Shown: one piece after another, positions 37,775 through 46,626 of the stretch
Position numbering within the stretch: the first letter of the stretch is position 1
Layout of the letters: each line of letters opens with the position of its first letter
Source of the DNA: Candidatus Mesenet endosymbiont of Phosphuga atrata
GTDB lineage: Bacteria > Pseudomonadota > Alphaproteobacteria > Rickettsiales > Anaplasmataceae
Length of the DNA stretch: 64,000 nucleotides
Assembly (NCBI RefSeq): GCF_964020175.1
Contig: NZ_OZ026541.1
Span: forward strand, 186,001 to 250,000
Direction: 5' to 3'
Made by a program: the position numbers and the translations under genes
Notes under the pieces: model-generated
What the model was told of the DNA's origin: nothing
Database searches by the model: none
What the model saw: the letters and a program-made list of their open reading frames with translations, nothing else

Positions 37775-38770
37775 ATGGGGGGAGAAGAGTTAGAAAAATA
37801 TCTTAGAGAGAAGGGGTATGAGTATCTAAATGTAGGTCGCAGTAAAGAGGATTTAGGTCAGTATTTATCTCGGCACTACACTGAGTATCAAAATAATGGT
37901 AGTAATCAGGGTCAACAGCAAGTTCCATCAGGTAGTAACAACCAAAATCAGTCGCAAGCTTCAGGCAATACCAATCGCAGTACGCCTATAGTACAACCAA
38001 TTATTATTGAGCATAAATCAGGATTTGATTTTTGGGATATTATGCTTTTGTCTTGCCTTTGGGGGCGTGGTGGTAGTACAACTAATATATATAATTACAA
38101 CGGTTCTAATTCTAATCGCAAAAGTAATGAATCTGACAACAGTGTGCTTGGTCCATGCATTGCTGCCTTTTGTTTGATTTTTGCAACAGTTGCATCTTAC
38201 TTTTTACTATCATATGCTGCGTATAAAATAAAAAATGCTAAGCTGGAAAATAATAAGCATTCTATTCCAGCTGCTATTGGTCTTGGAGTATTTTCATTTA
38301 GTGTTTCTGCAACTTTAGTTCTTTTACTAACAGGCATGATTGTGCCAAATTTAGAGCGTGCTATGGGGGTAAGTAGTGGAGCTTTCACAGGGTTCCAGGT
38401 GATAACTGGGTTAAATGCTGTAATATTTGGACTGGGCGCAGTTCTGTTTTTCTATTTGGCTATAGATAAAGCAAGCAAAAAAGCACTAGTTGATTGGATA
38501 ATGAGCAATAGGTGTTCACCAAGTTATGGCGCATCGGGTAGTCAATATGGAGAGCAGCAATTTCCTCAGTATGAACAATATCAAATGAGGCCTAATCAAC
38601 AAGATCCATCAGCTCCACCACAACCACCTTCTTATGAAGAATCAATGCATAATAAACCAGGGACTAGTGGATACAGTTCATATCAAAATCAGTACCAGCC
38701 AAGTCCACAGCCGCATATTAGTAATCCTAATTTTGTGCAACATAGCTCTGATAAAGCTCCTTTATTATAA
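37775..38770 (+). CDS. Three-helix membrane protein with PSAP and PPSY motifs in a Pro/Gln tail
   Basis: The 331-residue protein is of no known family. Residues 1-40 form a small helical head and 40-75 is an Asn/Gln/Ser-rich linker. Three membrane helices lie at about 125-150, 163-190 and 203-229, and 245-331 is a Tyr/Gln/Pro-rich tail. The tail holds PSAP (278-281) and PPSYEES (284-290). In eukaryotes and viruses P(S/T)AP binds the ESCRT protein TSG101 and PPxY binds Nedd4-type ligases; LITAF has nearly the same tandem. If the tail faces host cytosol it could recruit these machines. The start is supported by GGGGG before the ATG. Motif function is inference. Confidence 0.7.
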   Translation: MGGEELEKYLREKGYEYLNVGRSKEDLGQYLSRHYTEYQNNGSNQGQQQVPSGSNNQNQSQASGNTNRSTPIVQPIIIEHKSGFDFWDIMLLSCLWGRGGSTTNIYNYNGSNSNRKSNESDNSVLGPCIAAFCLIFATVASYFLLSYAAYKIKNAKLENNKHSIPAAIGLGVFSFSVSATLVLLLTGMIVPNLERAMGVSSGAFTGFQVITGLNAVIFGLGAVLFFYLAIDKASKKALVDWIMSNRCSPSYGASGSQYGEQQFPQYEQYQMRPNQQDPSAPPQPPSYEESMHNKPGTSGYSSYQNQYQPSPQPHISNPNFVQHSSDKAPLL

Positions 38771-38848
38771 TGTTGCTGTAGCGTTTTACTTGCCCATCGT
38801 TACCGGAAGGTATATGGTAGTTGCATAAAATTCAGAAAATGAGGTATT

Positions 38849-39472
38849 ATGACATTCAGTTTGCCAGATCTTCCATACGATGAAAATGCTTTAGAGCCTT
38901 ATATATCGGCTAAAACTATGAATTTTCATTATGGAAAACATCATAAAGGCTATGTAGATAAGCTTAATTTGTTGCTAGGAGAAAGAAAAACAGAGTATGA
39001 AGGACGGTTTACGGGCAATGAAGAAGATTTAAAAATCTTAATAAAGGAAACGCATAATAATAATTCTAAAGTTTCTATATTTAATAATGCAGCTCAAATT
39101 TGGAATCATACTTTTTATTGGCAGTCAATGAAAAAAGATGGTGGCTCCACTCCACAAGATGGAAGTGCAATTGCAAAGAAGATAAGAGATGATTTAGGAG
39201 GAGTGGATAAATTCACCGAAACTTTCTCTGAATATGGAGCTAATCAATTTGGTAGCGGTTGGGTGTGGTTGGTTTTAGAAAATAATAAATTAAAAATCGT
39301 CAAAACTTCAAATGCAGAACAACCGTTACCTGAGCAGATTCCACTTTTAGTTATGGATGTTTGGGAGCATGCGTATTACTTAGATTGCCAAAATCGTCGT
39401 ATTGATTATATATCGATTTTCCTAAAACATTTAGTTAATTGGGATTTTGCTGATAAAAATTTAAGTATTTAA
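38849..39472 (+). CDS. sodB: Superoxide dismutase (Fe type)
   Basis: The 207-residue enzyme converts superoxide to oxygen and hydrogen peroxide. Metal ligands lie in MNFHYGKHHKGYV (first His), AAQIWNHTFYW (second His) and VMDVWEHAYYLD (Asp and last His). AAQIWNHTFYW and FGSGWVWL are Fe-type signatures. The start has a GAGG ribosome site 5 bases upstream. It lies just before groESL, so stress-defence genes cluster here, though groES has its own promoter. In Ehrlichia and Anaplasma a comparable SodB is found without a typical signal peptide. Confidence 0.95.
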   Translation: MTFSLPDLPYDENALEPYISAKTMNFHYGKHHKGYVDKLNLLLGERKTEYEGRFTGNEEDLKILIKETHNNNSKVSIFNNAAQIWNHTFYWQSMKKDGGSTPQDGSAIAKKIRDDLGGVDKFTETFSEYGANQFGSGWVWLVLENNKLKIVKTSNAEQPLPEQIPLLVMDVWEHAYYLDCQNRRIDYISIFLKHLVNWDFADKNLSI

Positions 39473-39505
39473 TTAATATTTTTTTAATAATTTTGGAAAA
39501 AGGCC

Positions 39506-39534
39506 TTGAAATAAGGATAGCCAATCTATATATA
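39506..39534 (+). promoter_or_regulatory. Promoter of groES-groEL
   Basis: TTGAAA (39506-39511) and TATATA (39529-39534) are 17 bases apart, 57 bases before groES. The -35 sits in CTTGAAA, the -35 half of a heat-shock (RpoH) promoter, and CCAATCTAT downstream resembles the RpoH -10 (CCCATNT) at shorter spacing. Dual sigma-70/RpoH use is possible. Confidence 0.65.
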
Positions 39535-39591
39535 AGCTTTATACTTCAAGTGAAGTAATGTTATTAAAAATTTGTTAAGGGAGAAATTAGA

Positions 39592-39879
39592 ATGTTGAAA
39601 ATGTTAGATGATAATGTATTAATTCAACCTCTTGATGAAGAAGAAAAATCTAGTGGTATTATGTTACCAGATTCAGCGAAAAAGAAACCAACAAAGGGTG
39701 AAATTAAAGCTGTCGGTCCTGGGGGGCGTAATGCGCAAGGTGAGCGCATGGCTTTAACTGTAAAAGTTGGTGATAAGGTTTTTTATCGTCAATGGGCTGG
39801 AACGGAAGTTGAATGTCGGAATGATAAATTAGTTGTTATGAAAGAGTCTGATATACTCGCTATCGTAGAAGGGAAGTAG
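39592..39879 (+). CDS. groES: Co-chaperonin GroES
   Basis: The 95-residue protein caps GroEL. Family marks are [25 protein letters not shown] with the mobile loop (about 19-31), [10 protein letters not shown] and [15 protein letters not shown]. It forms an operon with groEL 64 bases downstream, preceded by a promoter at 39506-39534. A GGGAGA ribosome site precedes the ATG. Confidence 0.97.
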   Translation: MLKMLDDNVLIQPLDEEEKSSGIMLPDSAKKKPTKGEIKAVGPGGRNAQGERMALTVKVGDKVFYRQWAGTEVECRNDKLVVMKESDILAIVEGK

Positions 39880-39943
39880 TTTTCTTTCCGGTATCTAAAA
39901 GATATTTATTTTGTTAATTTTTTTATATTAAGGAGTGATAAAG

Positions 39944-41596
39944 ATGGCTAATATTGTAGTATCGGGAGAACGTTTACAAAAGGCTATACGTGAAGTTGCA
40001 TTAATTGTTGATACAACAGTTGGTATTACTGGTGGACCAAAAGGACGTACGGTTGCGGTTGACAAACCATATGGTGCACCGAAAATCACCAAAGATGGCT
40101 ATAAAGTAATGAAGAACATCAAGCCTGAAGACAAAACACAAGCTGCTGTAATGTCTATATTTAACCAAAGTTGTTCTCAATGTAATGATAAAGTAGGTGA
40201 TGGTACAACAACATGTTCTATACTCACTGCATTTGCAGTGAAAGAAGCTGCAAAATGTATAGTAGCTGGAGCTAATCCTATTGGTTTAAAGGAAGGAATG
40301 CTTAAGGCAAAAGATGCGGTACTTAAAGCACTAAAAACTATGTCACGTAATATTTCTTCTTCAGAAAAAGAAATTGCTCAAGTGGCAACAATTTCTGCAA
40401 ATGGAGACAAAAATATAGGTGATAAAATTGCTGATTGCGTAAAAAGAGTTGGCAAAGAAGGTGTTATTACTGTTGAAGAGAGTAAAGGGTCTGAAGCTTT
40501 GGAAGTTGAAGAAACTAAGGGTATGCAGTTTGATCGTGGGTACCTTTCTCCTTATTTTATTACAAATAACGAAAAGATGATAATTGAATTTGACAATCCT
40601 TATGTTTTAGTAGCAGATAAGAAAATAAGCACTATACAGTCACTACTGCCTATTCTTGAAGCAGTGATGAGGTCTGGAAGGCCACTATTTATTATTGCAG
40701 AAGATGTTGAAGGAGAAGCACTGACAACGCTCGTACTCAACAGACTACGTGGTAGCCTTAAAGTTGCTGCTGTTAAAGCTCCTGGATTTGGTGATAGAAG
40801 GAAAGAAATGCTTGAAGATATAAGAATTCTATCCGGTGCAAAACATGTCATTAGTGACGAGTTAGCAATAAAGATGGAAGATCTAAAATGTGATGATCTA
40901 GGAAGCGTTAAAAATATTAAGGTTACTAAAGATAATACTATAATTGTTAGTGAAAAAGATAAAGATGATAAGGATGTAAAAGCACGTACTGAGCAAATTA
41001 AAACACAGATTGAAGCATCCACTTCTGATTATGATAAGGAAAAATTGAGAGAGCGTTTAGCAAAACTTACAGGTGGTGTTGCCGTGCTTAAGGTTGGTGG
41101 TGCAACTGAAGTAGAAGTAAAAGAACGTAGAGATAGAGTAGAAGATGCACTACATGCAACTAGGGCTGCAATAGAAGAAGGAATAGTTGCAGGTGGTGGT
41201 GTTGCTTTATTTTATGCTGCTTGTGCACTTGAAGCTGTCAAAGGCAAAGATCATGATGAACAAACAGGTATTGATGTTATAAAGAGGGCTTTAGCTGCTC
41301 CAATTGGACGCATAATTAAAAATTCTGGTGAGGAAGGTTCTATAATTTTAGATCACTTATCAAAGCAGAGCGATCATGATCTTATTTATAATGTTGAGAC
41401 TATGAATTATGCAAACGCTTTCACATCTGGAGTGATTGATCCTGCTAAAGTAGTTAGAGTTGCGTTTGAAACCGCAATATCTGTTGCTAGTATACTTATC
41501 ACTACGGACGCACTTCTTGTTGATGTACCAAGCAAAGATGAAAATAATAACATGGGTGCTGGCGCAGGTGGCATGGGTATGGATGGAGGATTCTAA
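39944..41596 (+). CDS. groEL: Chaperonin GroEL
   Basis: The 550-residue chaperonin folds proteins inside its double ring. It shows [22 protein letters not shown] (ATP site), [11 protein letters not shown] (ATP-binding Asp-Gly-Thr), the conserved signature [16 protein letters not shown] near 405, and a Gly/Met-rich tail ending GMGMDGGF. The open frame extends to a GTG at 39935, but AGGAG (39931-39935) is ideally spaced for the ATG at 39944, which also gives the family start MANIVVSGE. The operon ends in a perfect terminator at 41612-41639. Confidence 0.98.
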   Translation: MANIVVSGERLQKAIREVALIVDTTVGITGGPKGRTVAVDKPYGAPKITKDGYKVMKNIKPEDKTQAAVMSIFNQSCSQCNDKVGDGTTTCSILTAFAVKEAAKCIVAGANPIGLKEGMLKAKDAVLKALKTMSRNISSSEKEIAQVATISANGDKNIGDKIADCVKRVGKEGVITVEESKGSEALEVEETKGMQFDRGYLSPYFITNNEKMIIEFDNPYVLVADKKISTIQSLLPILEAVMRSGRPLFIIAEDVEGEALTTLVLNRLRGSLKVAAVKAPGFGDRRKEMLEDIRILSGAKHVISDELAIKMEDLKCDDLGSVKNIKVTKDNTIIVSEKDKDDKDVKARTEQIKTQIEASTSDYDKEKLRERLAKLTGGVAVLKVGGATEVEVKERRDRVEDALHATRAAIEEGIVAGGGVALFYAACALEAVKGKDHDEQTGIDVIKRALAAPIGRIIKNSGEEGSIILDHLSKQSDHDLIYNVETMNYANAFTSGVIDPAKVVRVAFETAISVASILITTDALLVDVPSKDENNNMGAGAGGMGMDGGF

Positions 41597-41611
41597 TTCA
41601 TATATCTTAAA

Positions 41612-41639
41612 AAGAACAAGTACAGCTGTACTTGTTCTT
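41612..41639 (+). terminator. Rho-independent terminator of groESL
   Basis: A 28-base perfect palindrome (AAGAACAAGTACAG and its complement) is followed by CTTTTTATTT. It starts 15 bases after the groEL stop and is the best terminator in the window. Confidence 0.9.
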
Positions 41640-41837
41640 CTTTTTATTTCTACTGATTTTAATTTCAGTAGCTTTTAATGAAGTTCACTTATCAAAGAAA
41701 AGTTATAGAATAAGGTTCTTTTATAGCATTATTTATATAAATATAACTTTAAGCTAGAATTTAATTAAATTATTCACTTTTTAAGTGAAATTAAAGATTT
41801 TTACTTTAAAATAAAATATCTTTAAGTTTTACAAGAA

Positions 41838-42920
41838 ATGAGAATTATTCACAAATTATCAGAACATATAAAAAGTTTATTTTCTAAAAAACCTTCTATA
41901 GAAGTTAATGTACATGAGTTATCCGGTATATTAAGCTCTCCTTCACACATTAAAAAGATAAATAAAAAAAGTGATAAAGAACTCACAAAGCTACTTGAGG
42001 ATATAAGCAAGAATAAGCTTAATAGTATTTTTATAGCTCAAGATTTAGCAAAGATTTTAAATGTAAATAACTACCCTATAAATGTTGAGGAATTAATTAA
42101 TCTCTTAAAAAGAGAGGATAATCGAAAAGCCATTTTTAATTTATTAAGGATAAATAATGAATATATTACAACTAAAGAAGGACTAAAACGGCTCATATTA
42201 AGAAATATCAAGAAAAGCCATGAAGTAATAGAAGATTTATTAAGTAATACTGAGACAAGTAAATTACTTTTTAAGCACATTAATAGTGAACATTTACTCG
42301 ATTGTGCAATAAAATGTAATGAGGACAAAATAGTAGAACTTTTAATAAAAAACGGTGCTCCTATTAATATATCAACATTACATTATTGCATAGAGTATGG
42401 AAAATTTGAAATATTTAATTCCTTGATAAAAGTTGTTAAAAATAACCTCTTAATAGGTAAAAAGTATCATGAGCTCTTTGATTATGCAGTAAAATATGAA
42501 AGATATGATATAATTCATATAATATTATGTAGTATTGATGTAAACTTAAAGGATGATAAAAATCAGACATTTCTTCATCACGCAGTTAAATTAGAAGATC
42601 TTAAAATGGTTAAGCAATTCATAAGTAAAGGTGCAAAATTAAATTGCGTTGATCAAAATGGCTGCACGCCATTGAATTTAGCAATAAAGTCTCGTAATGT
42701 TGATATTGCTAACTTACTGCTAAATGTAGGTGCTGATATAAGATATACTTATTCTCCTAGTAAAGGAAATATTATACAAGTTTACACTGAAGAAGATTAT
42801 GAGTTTTTTACTCCACTGTTGAGCAAAAGAATTGATCCATTGGTGATGCAAAAAGATCATGGCACCACTTTACAACAGGTAAGCAATACTAACTTTCTTC
42901 AAAAAAGATCAGTTGCATAA
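41838..42920 (+). CDS. Ankyrin repeat protein
   Basis: The 360-residue protein has a Lys-rich helical N-terminal half (1-150) without recognised domains. Divergent ankyrin repeats follow from about 153 to 305 (LLDCAIKCNEDKIVELLIKNGAP, TFLHHAVKLEDLKMVKQFISKGAKL, TPLNLAIKSRNVDIANLLLNVGADI). The tail carries no F-box-like segment, signal or membrane helix. It stands alone between groEL and an esterase gene. A 7-bp hairpin (TTCACTT/AAGTGAA, about 41773-41789) lies upstream. Putative protein-binding or effector protein; target unknown. Confidence 0.75.
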   Translation: MRIIHKLSEHIKSLFSKKPSIEVNVHELSGILSSPSHIKKINKKSDKELTKLLEDISKNKLNSIFIAQDLAKILNVNNYPINVEELINLLKREDNRKAIFNLLRINNEYITTKEGLKRLILRNIKKSHEVIEDLLSNTETSKLLFKHINSEHLLDCAIKCNEDKIVELLIKNGAPINISTLHYCIEYGKFEIFNSLIKVVKNNLLIGKKYHELFDYAVKYERYDIIHIILCSIDVNLKDDKNQTFLHHAVKLEDLKMVKQFISKGAKLNCVDQNGCTPLNLAIKSRNVDIANLLLNVGADIRYTYSPSKGNIIQVYTEEDYEFFTPLLSKRIDPLVMQKDHGTTLQQVSNTNFLQKRSVA

Positions 42921-42986
42921 TTTTAATATTTATTGAATAAATTTAAATAATAAGTAACCTTTAAGGGTTAAGTATTTTTATAGACT

Positions 42987-43634
42987 ATGATTGAAATAAG
43001 CGGTCCTGAGTTTTGTTTAGATAAGTCAGCAGAAAATTTAGTTATTTTACTACATGGGTGGGGTGCAAGCGGCAATAATTTTATTGAAATTGGCAAAGCA
43101 ATGAGTAAATTTTTGCCAAACTCTTTTTTTGTTGCACCAAATGCGCCATTCGAACGTGAAGTTGGCGGCTATCAATGGTTTAGTCTAGAGGATAGGAGCG
43201 AGGTTGCTATACTTACTGGCATAAAAAAAGCAGCTGATATCTTAAATGATTTTATTGATATGAAGCTTAAGAATTTCGGTTTTAGTGAAAAGCAATTATC
43301 TTTAGTTGGTTTTTCACAAGGAGCGATGATGGCTCTTCATACGTCTCTTCGTCGCTCTAATCCTTGCTCTTCAGTTGTTGCATATTCAGGAAGACTGTTA
43401 GCACCATCAAAACTGCCTAGAGAATTAAAGTCAAAACCTAACATATGCATAATTCATAGCAGAGATGATGCAGTTGTTCCTTTTACTGCTTTTGAAGCAG
43501 CAATAGAAGCTCTAACTAACAATAACATAGAAATAGAAAGTCATAGTTTAGATGGAATAGGACATACTATTGATGATAAAGGAGTAAATTTTGGAGCTGC
43601 ATTTATTAAAAAACACTTTTTAAATCAAGCTTAA
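42987..43634 (+). CDS. Phospholipase/carboxylesterase family hydrolase
   Basis: The 215-residue alpha/beta hydrolase has an oxyanion-hole strand VILLHGWGASG (18-28), nucleophile Ser in GFSQGAMMAL (about 111-120), the acid in HSRDDAVVP (near 157) and catalytic His in DGIGHTID. It matches the YpfH/acyl-protein thioesterase-like family, which hydrolyses short acyl esters or lysophospholipids. The natural substrate is unknown. Its 3' end overlaps the end of purN by 15 bases on the opposite strand. Confidence 0.9.
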   Translation: MIEISGPEFCLDKSAENLVILLHGWGASGNNFIEIGKAMSKFLPNSFFVAPNAPFEREVGGYQWFSLEDRSEVAILTGIKKAADILNDFIDMKLKNFGFSEKQLSLVGFSQGAMMALHTSLRRSNPCSSVVAYSGRLLAPSKLPRELKSKPNICIIHSRDDAVVPFTAFEAAIEALTNNNIEIESHSLDGIGHTIDDKGVNFGAAFIKKHFLNQA

Positions 43635-44237
43635 CACCTCATTTGATATAATAATATTGTTTTTTAATACGATCTTATTTTCTGCAATAAGCTTTATAGA
43701 GTGCGGGTAACATATATGCTCCATTTTTAAGATGCGCTCAGATAGAGTCGCTACATTATCATTTTGTAGCACTGAAATTGCTGCTTGGAAAATTATAGGT
43801 CCAGCATCTACTGTAGGAACAACATAATGTACAGTACATCCGGTAATTTTAACACCTGCATCTAATGCTTGCCTTTGTGCATTTAAACCTTTAAATGCGG
43901 GAAGTAAAGAGGGATGGGTGTTAATTACTTTACTCTCCCACTCTTTTAAAAAGTCAGCACTAAGTAGCCTCATAAAACCTGCAAGACAAACTAAATCAAC
44001 TTTATAATCATGCAGTATTGTGTTAATTCTATCTATATCTAAAGGATTATTTTCTACTTCAAAGGTTGAAATATTATGCTTTCTAGCGGACAATATTCCT
44101 TGTGCATCAGGATTATTTGAAATAACGCATTCAACTTGAGCTGGAAAATTATCATCTAAGCAAGCATTTATTAGAGCTTGCATGTTAGTCCCCCTGCCAG
44201 AAATTAATACCCCTAACTTAATTTTTTTTATAGGCAT
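43620..44237 (-). CDS. purN: Phosphoribosylglycinamide formyltransferase (PurN)
   Basis: The 205-residue enzyme transfers a formyl group from 10-formyl-THF to GAR in purine synthesis. Signatures are LISGRGTNMQALINAC (11-26), LAGFMRLLS with its folate contacts, and INTHPSLLPAFKGLNA, where the catalytic His sits in HPSLLP; Asp of VDAGPIIFQ completes the site. The start lies directly after the pepA stop (44238), so the two are co-translated. Purine synthesis genes are typically retained in Anaplasmataceae but not in Rickettsia. Confidence 0.96.
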   Translation of the reverse strand: MPIKKIKLGVLISGRGTNMQALINACLDDNFPAQVECVISNNPDAQGILSARKHNISTFEVENNPLDIDRINTILHDYKVDLVCLAGFMRLLSADFLKEWESKVINTHPSLLPAFKGLNAQRQALDAGVKITGCTVHYVVPTVDAGPIIFQAAISVLQNDNVATLSERILKMEHICYPHSIKLIAENKIVLKNNIIISNEVLSLI

Positions 44238-45740
44238 TTAATTTTCGTAATATTTCGCAACAAGCCTATTTAATAATCTAACACCAAAACCAGTTGCCCC
44301 TTTTGGACATACATGTGCATCTTCTTTATTCCAAGCTGTACCTGCAATATCTAAGTGAGCCCAAGTAGCATTGTCTACAAAACGCTGTAAAAATTGAGCA
44401 GCTGTAATACTATCTGCACCAGAACCAATTGTGGCAATGTTTTGCATATCAGCAACTGGAGAATCAATCATTTTATTATACTCTTCGCTTAGAGGAAATT
44501 GCCATAGCTTTTCACCTGATTCATTGCCAGCATCAAGTAAATTATTTGCTAATTCTTCGTTATTTGAAAATAGCCCGGCATATTGATTGTTTCCTAAAGC
44601 AACTACTATAGCACCAGTTAAGGTTGCTAGATCAATCATAACCTGTGGTGTAAACATCTTTTGTGTGTACCACAGAGCATCTGCAAGTACTAATCTGCCT
44701 TCAGCATCAGTATTTAGCACTTCAATTGTTTGCCCAGACATTGAGGTTACTATATCACTTGGTCTCTGGGCATTACCACCTATTGCATTTTCTGCAAGTG
44801 CAACTACTCCTATAGCATTGACTTTGGCTTTGCGTCCTGCTAAAGTGCGCATGGTACCAACCACTGCTGCAGAACCTGCCATATCATACTTCATTTCCCA
44901 CATTCCACGTGCAGGCTTCAAAGAAATTCCACCAGTATCAAATGTTATACCTTTACCAACAAAAGCAATGGGCTTTTGATTTTTAGGCCCTCCATTCCAT
45001 TTTATTATTACTAATCTTGATTCTTTTTCACTACCTTGACCAACTCCAAGCAGCGCACCCATCCCTTTCTTGCGCATGTCATTTTCGTTTAAAATTTCAA
45101 TGTCTAAATCAAGCTTAGAAAGCTCTTTTTTAATTTCTTGAGCATATGATTCAGGATATAATGCGTTTGGTGGCTCACTTACAAGAGAACGCGCTAGAAA
45201 AATACCCTGTCCTTCTTCACCTAAATTATTATATAGATTTTGTACATCTTTTAAATGGTTTTCATTTACTAAAAGTGTGATTTTTTCTGGATCTATTGTT
45301 TCTTCTCTTATTTTAGTGATATATTTATTAAATTTGAAGCTGCGCAAAAATGCCCCATATGCAATATTTGCACTCAAATTTGCTTCATTGCTATCAGTGA
45401 GAATAGCAGCTTGTTTTAATTGCAATTCTTTAAGTTTAGTATATATGATATCGCCAATGCTTAATGCTTTATTTTCGTTCCACTCATCCTTTTTACCAAA
45501 ACCTACAACTAATATTAATTGATCATTGTTGTCTTTGTTTTGCAGCGTTATTGGTAAAAATTCCCCAAATTTTCCAGTAAAATTACCAATATTTTTAATA
45601 TAAGAAAGGACTTGCTGCTCCTGTTCTTTTAAAAACGTAACATTACTTATATCACTGAATCCTTCAAATAACCCAATAACAACTACAGCTGCTTTTAAAA
45701 AAGAGTTAATATTAGAGGTTATAAATACTACTTCTAGCAT
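44238..45740 (-). CDS. pepA: Leucyl aminopeptidase (cytosol aminopeptidase, M17)
   Basis: The 500-residue M17 peptidase removes N-terminal residues using two metal ions. The metal and active-site motifs are present: GKGITFDTGGISLKP (catalytic Lys and Asp), KYDMAGSAAV, and NTDAEGRLVLADAL with Asp and Glu ligands and Arg. The N-terminal domain is variable, as usual. It is followed without a gap by purN. It probably supplies amino acids from peptides, important for a host-dependent cell. Alternative DNA-binding PepA functions are not indicated. Confidence 0.96.
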   Translation of the reverse strand: MLEVVFITSNINSFLKAAVVVIGLFEGFSDISNVTFLKEQEQQVLSYIKNIGNFTGKFGEFLPITLQNKDNNDQLILVVGFGKKDEWNENKALSIGDIIYTKLKELQLKQAAILTDSNEANLSANIAYGAFLRSFKFNKYITKIREETIDPEKITLLVNENHLKDVQNLYNNLGEEGQGIFLARSLVSEPPNALYPESYAQEIKKELSKLDLDIEILNENDMRKKGMGALLGVGQGSEKESRLVIIKWNGGPKNQKPIAFVGKGITFDTGGISLKPARGMWEMKYDMAGSAAVVGTMRTLAGRKAKVNAIGVVALAENAIGGNAQRPSDIVTSMSGQTIEVLNTDAEGRLVLADALWYTQKMFTPQVMIDLATLTGAIVVALGNNQYAGLFSNNEELANNLLDAGNESGEKLWQFPLSEEYNKMIDSPVADMQNIATIGSGADSITAAQFLQRFVDNATWAHLDIAGTAWNKEDAHVCPKGATGFGVRLLNRLVAKYYEN

Positions 45741-45866
45741 GCCATGAATAAATTAAATAATAATTTAAGAGTATAACAAGCTAATCCTTAATACAACAAG
45801 TTTTATAAATTACTTGACACCACTTTCTCTTATAATAAGCTAATATTTTTTAAGGTTAGTTTATTT

Positions 45867-46286
45867 ATGTTTTCCTCTAAAGCCTTTGCTGCAGAGAATG
45901 CGAGTTCTTCAAGTGTAATTGCTGGTTTTGTTCCCCTAATTTTAATATTTATTGTATTTTATTTTCTTATAATTAGACCACAACAAAAGAAATTAAAAGA
46001 ACATAATAAACTGCTTGATGCAATTAAACGTGGAGACAAAATTGTTACTTCTGGTGGCATTATGGGAGTGATAAGTAAAATTGATACAGCAAATTCAACC
46101 TTCTCAATTGAAATAGCTCCTAAAATTGAGATAAAAGTACTAAAGACAGCTATATCAAAAGTTCTAGGTAAAGAACCAAACACAAATAAAAATAAGAAAA
46201 CAAATAAGCAAGATCAATCAAAATCTAACGAAAATAAATTAAAAGATAAAGAAGAAGAAAAAGAAGATAGTGAGGAAATTAACTAA
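45867..46286 (+). CDS. yajC: Preprotein translocase subunit YajC
   Basis: The 139-residue protein has one membrane helix (about 19-38) followed by FLIIRPQQKKLKEHNKLLDAIKRGDKIVTSGGIMGVI, the YajC signature, and a long Lys/Glu tail. YajC joins SecDF in the accessory Sec complex. SecD and SecF are not next to it. Its stop is followed in the same frame by an open but start-less stretch (46287-46472). The tail is about 30 residues longer than in E. coli. Confidence 0.95.
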   Translation: MFSSKAFAAENASSSSVIAGFVPLILIFIVFYFLIIRPQQKKLKEHNKLLDAIKRGDKIVTSGGIMGVISKIDTANSTFSIEIAPKIEIKVLKTAISKVLGKEPNTNKNKKTNKQDQSKSNENKLKDKEEEKEDSEEIN

Positions 46287-46472
46287 ATTTTTCTTATATT
46301 AAAAAATTTCTATAATATAGAGCTTCAAAACAATATTCTATTAATTGCTGGAGGTCTTCAGCATAAAAAAACAGATGTTATTTGCGTTTCTAAAAATACA
46401 GAAAAAGAATCTATATTAAATATCCTGCCTAGAGTATCAGAAAGTAAAATTGAAGTAACTATAGTTAGGTGA
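46287..46472 (+). pseudogene. Start-less open stretch in frame with yajC
   Basis: After the yajC stop the same frame stays open for about 60 codons and encodes a protein-like sequence (NNILLIAGGLQHKKTDVICVS and ESILNILPRVSE). It has no ATG, GTG or TTG near its beginning. It could be a decayed gene fragment or a former extension; no family is recognised. The rest of the gap to 46626 shows only stops. Confidence 0.35.
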
Positions 46473-46626
46473 TAACAATATCAAAAATCAGTTCTGTGCT
46501 GATAGAGATAATAATGTACTTAAAATACTGAATATTTTGAAAGCATTAAGGAAGAGCAGATCACTAAAAATTAAAAGCAATCAAACCATTATTTGCTTCA
46601 TTTATATCTGCAAAATCACAGTTATT

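Noticed and set aside
45814-45836. TTGACA and TATAAT before yajC as a sigma-70 promoter
   Set aside because: Both boxes are perfect, but the spacer is only 11 bases, far from the 16-18 needed, so they cannot work together as a normal promoter.
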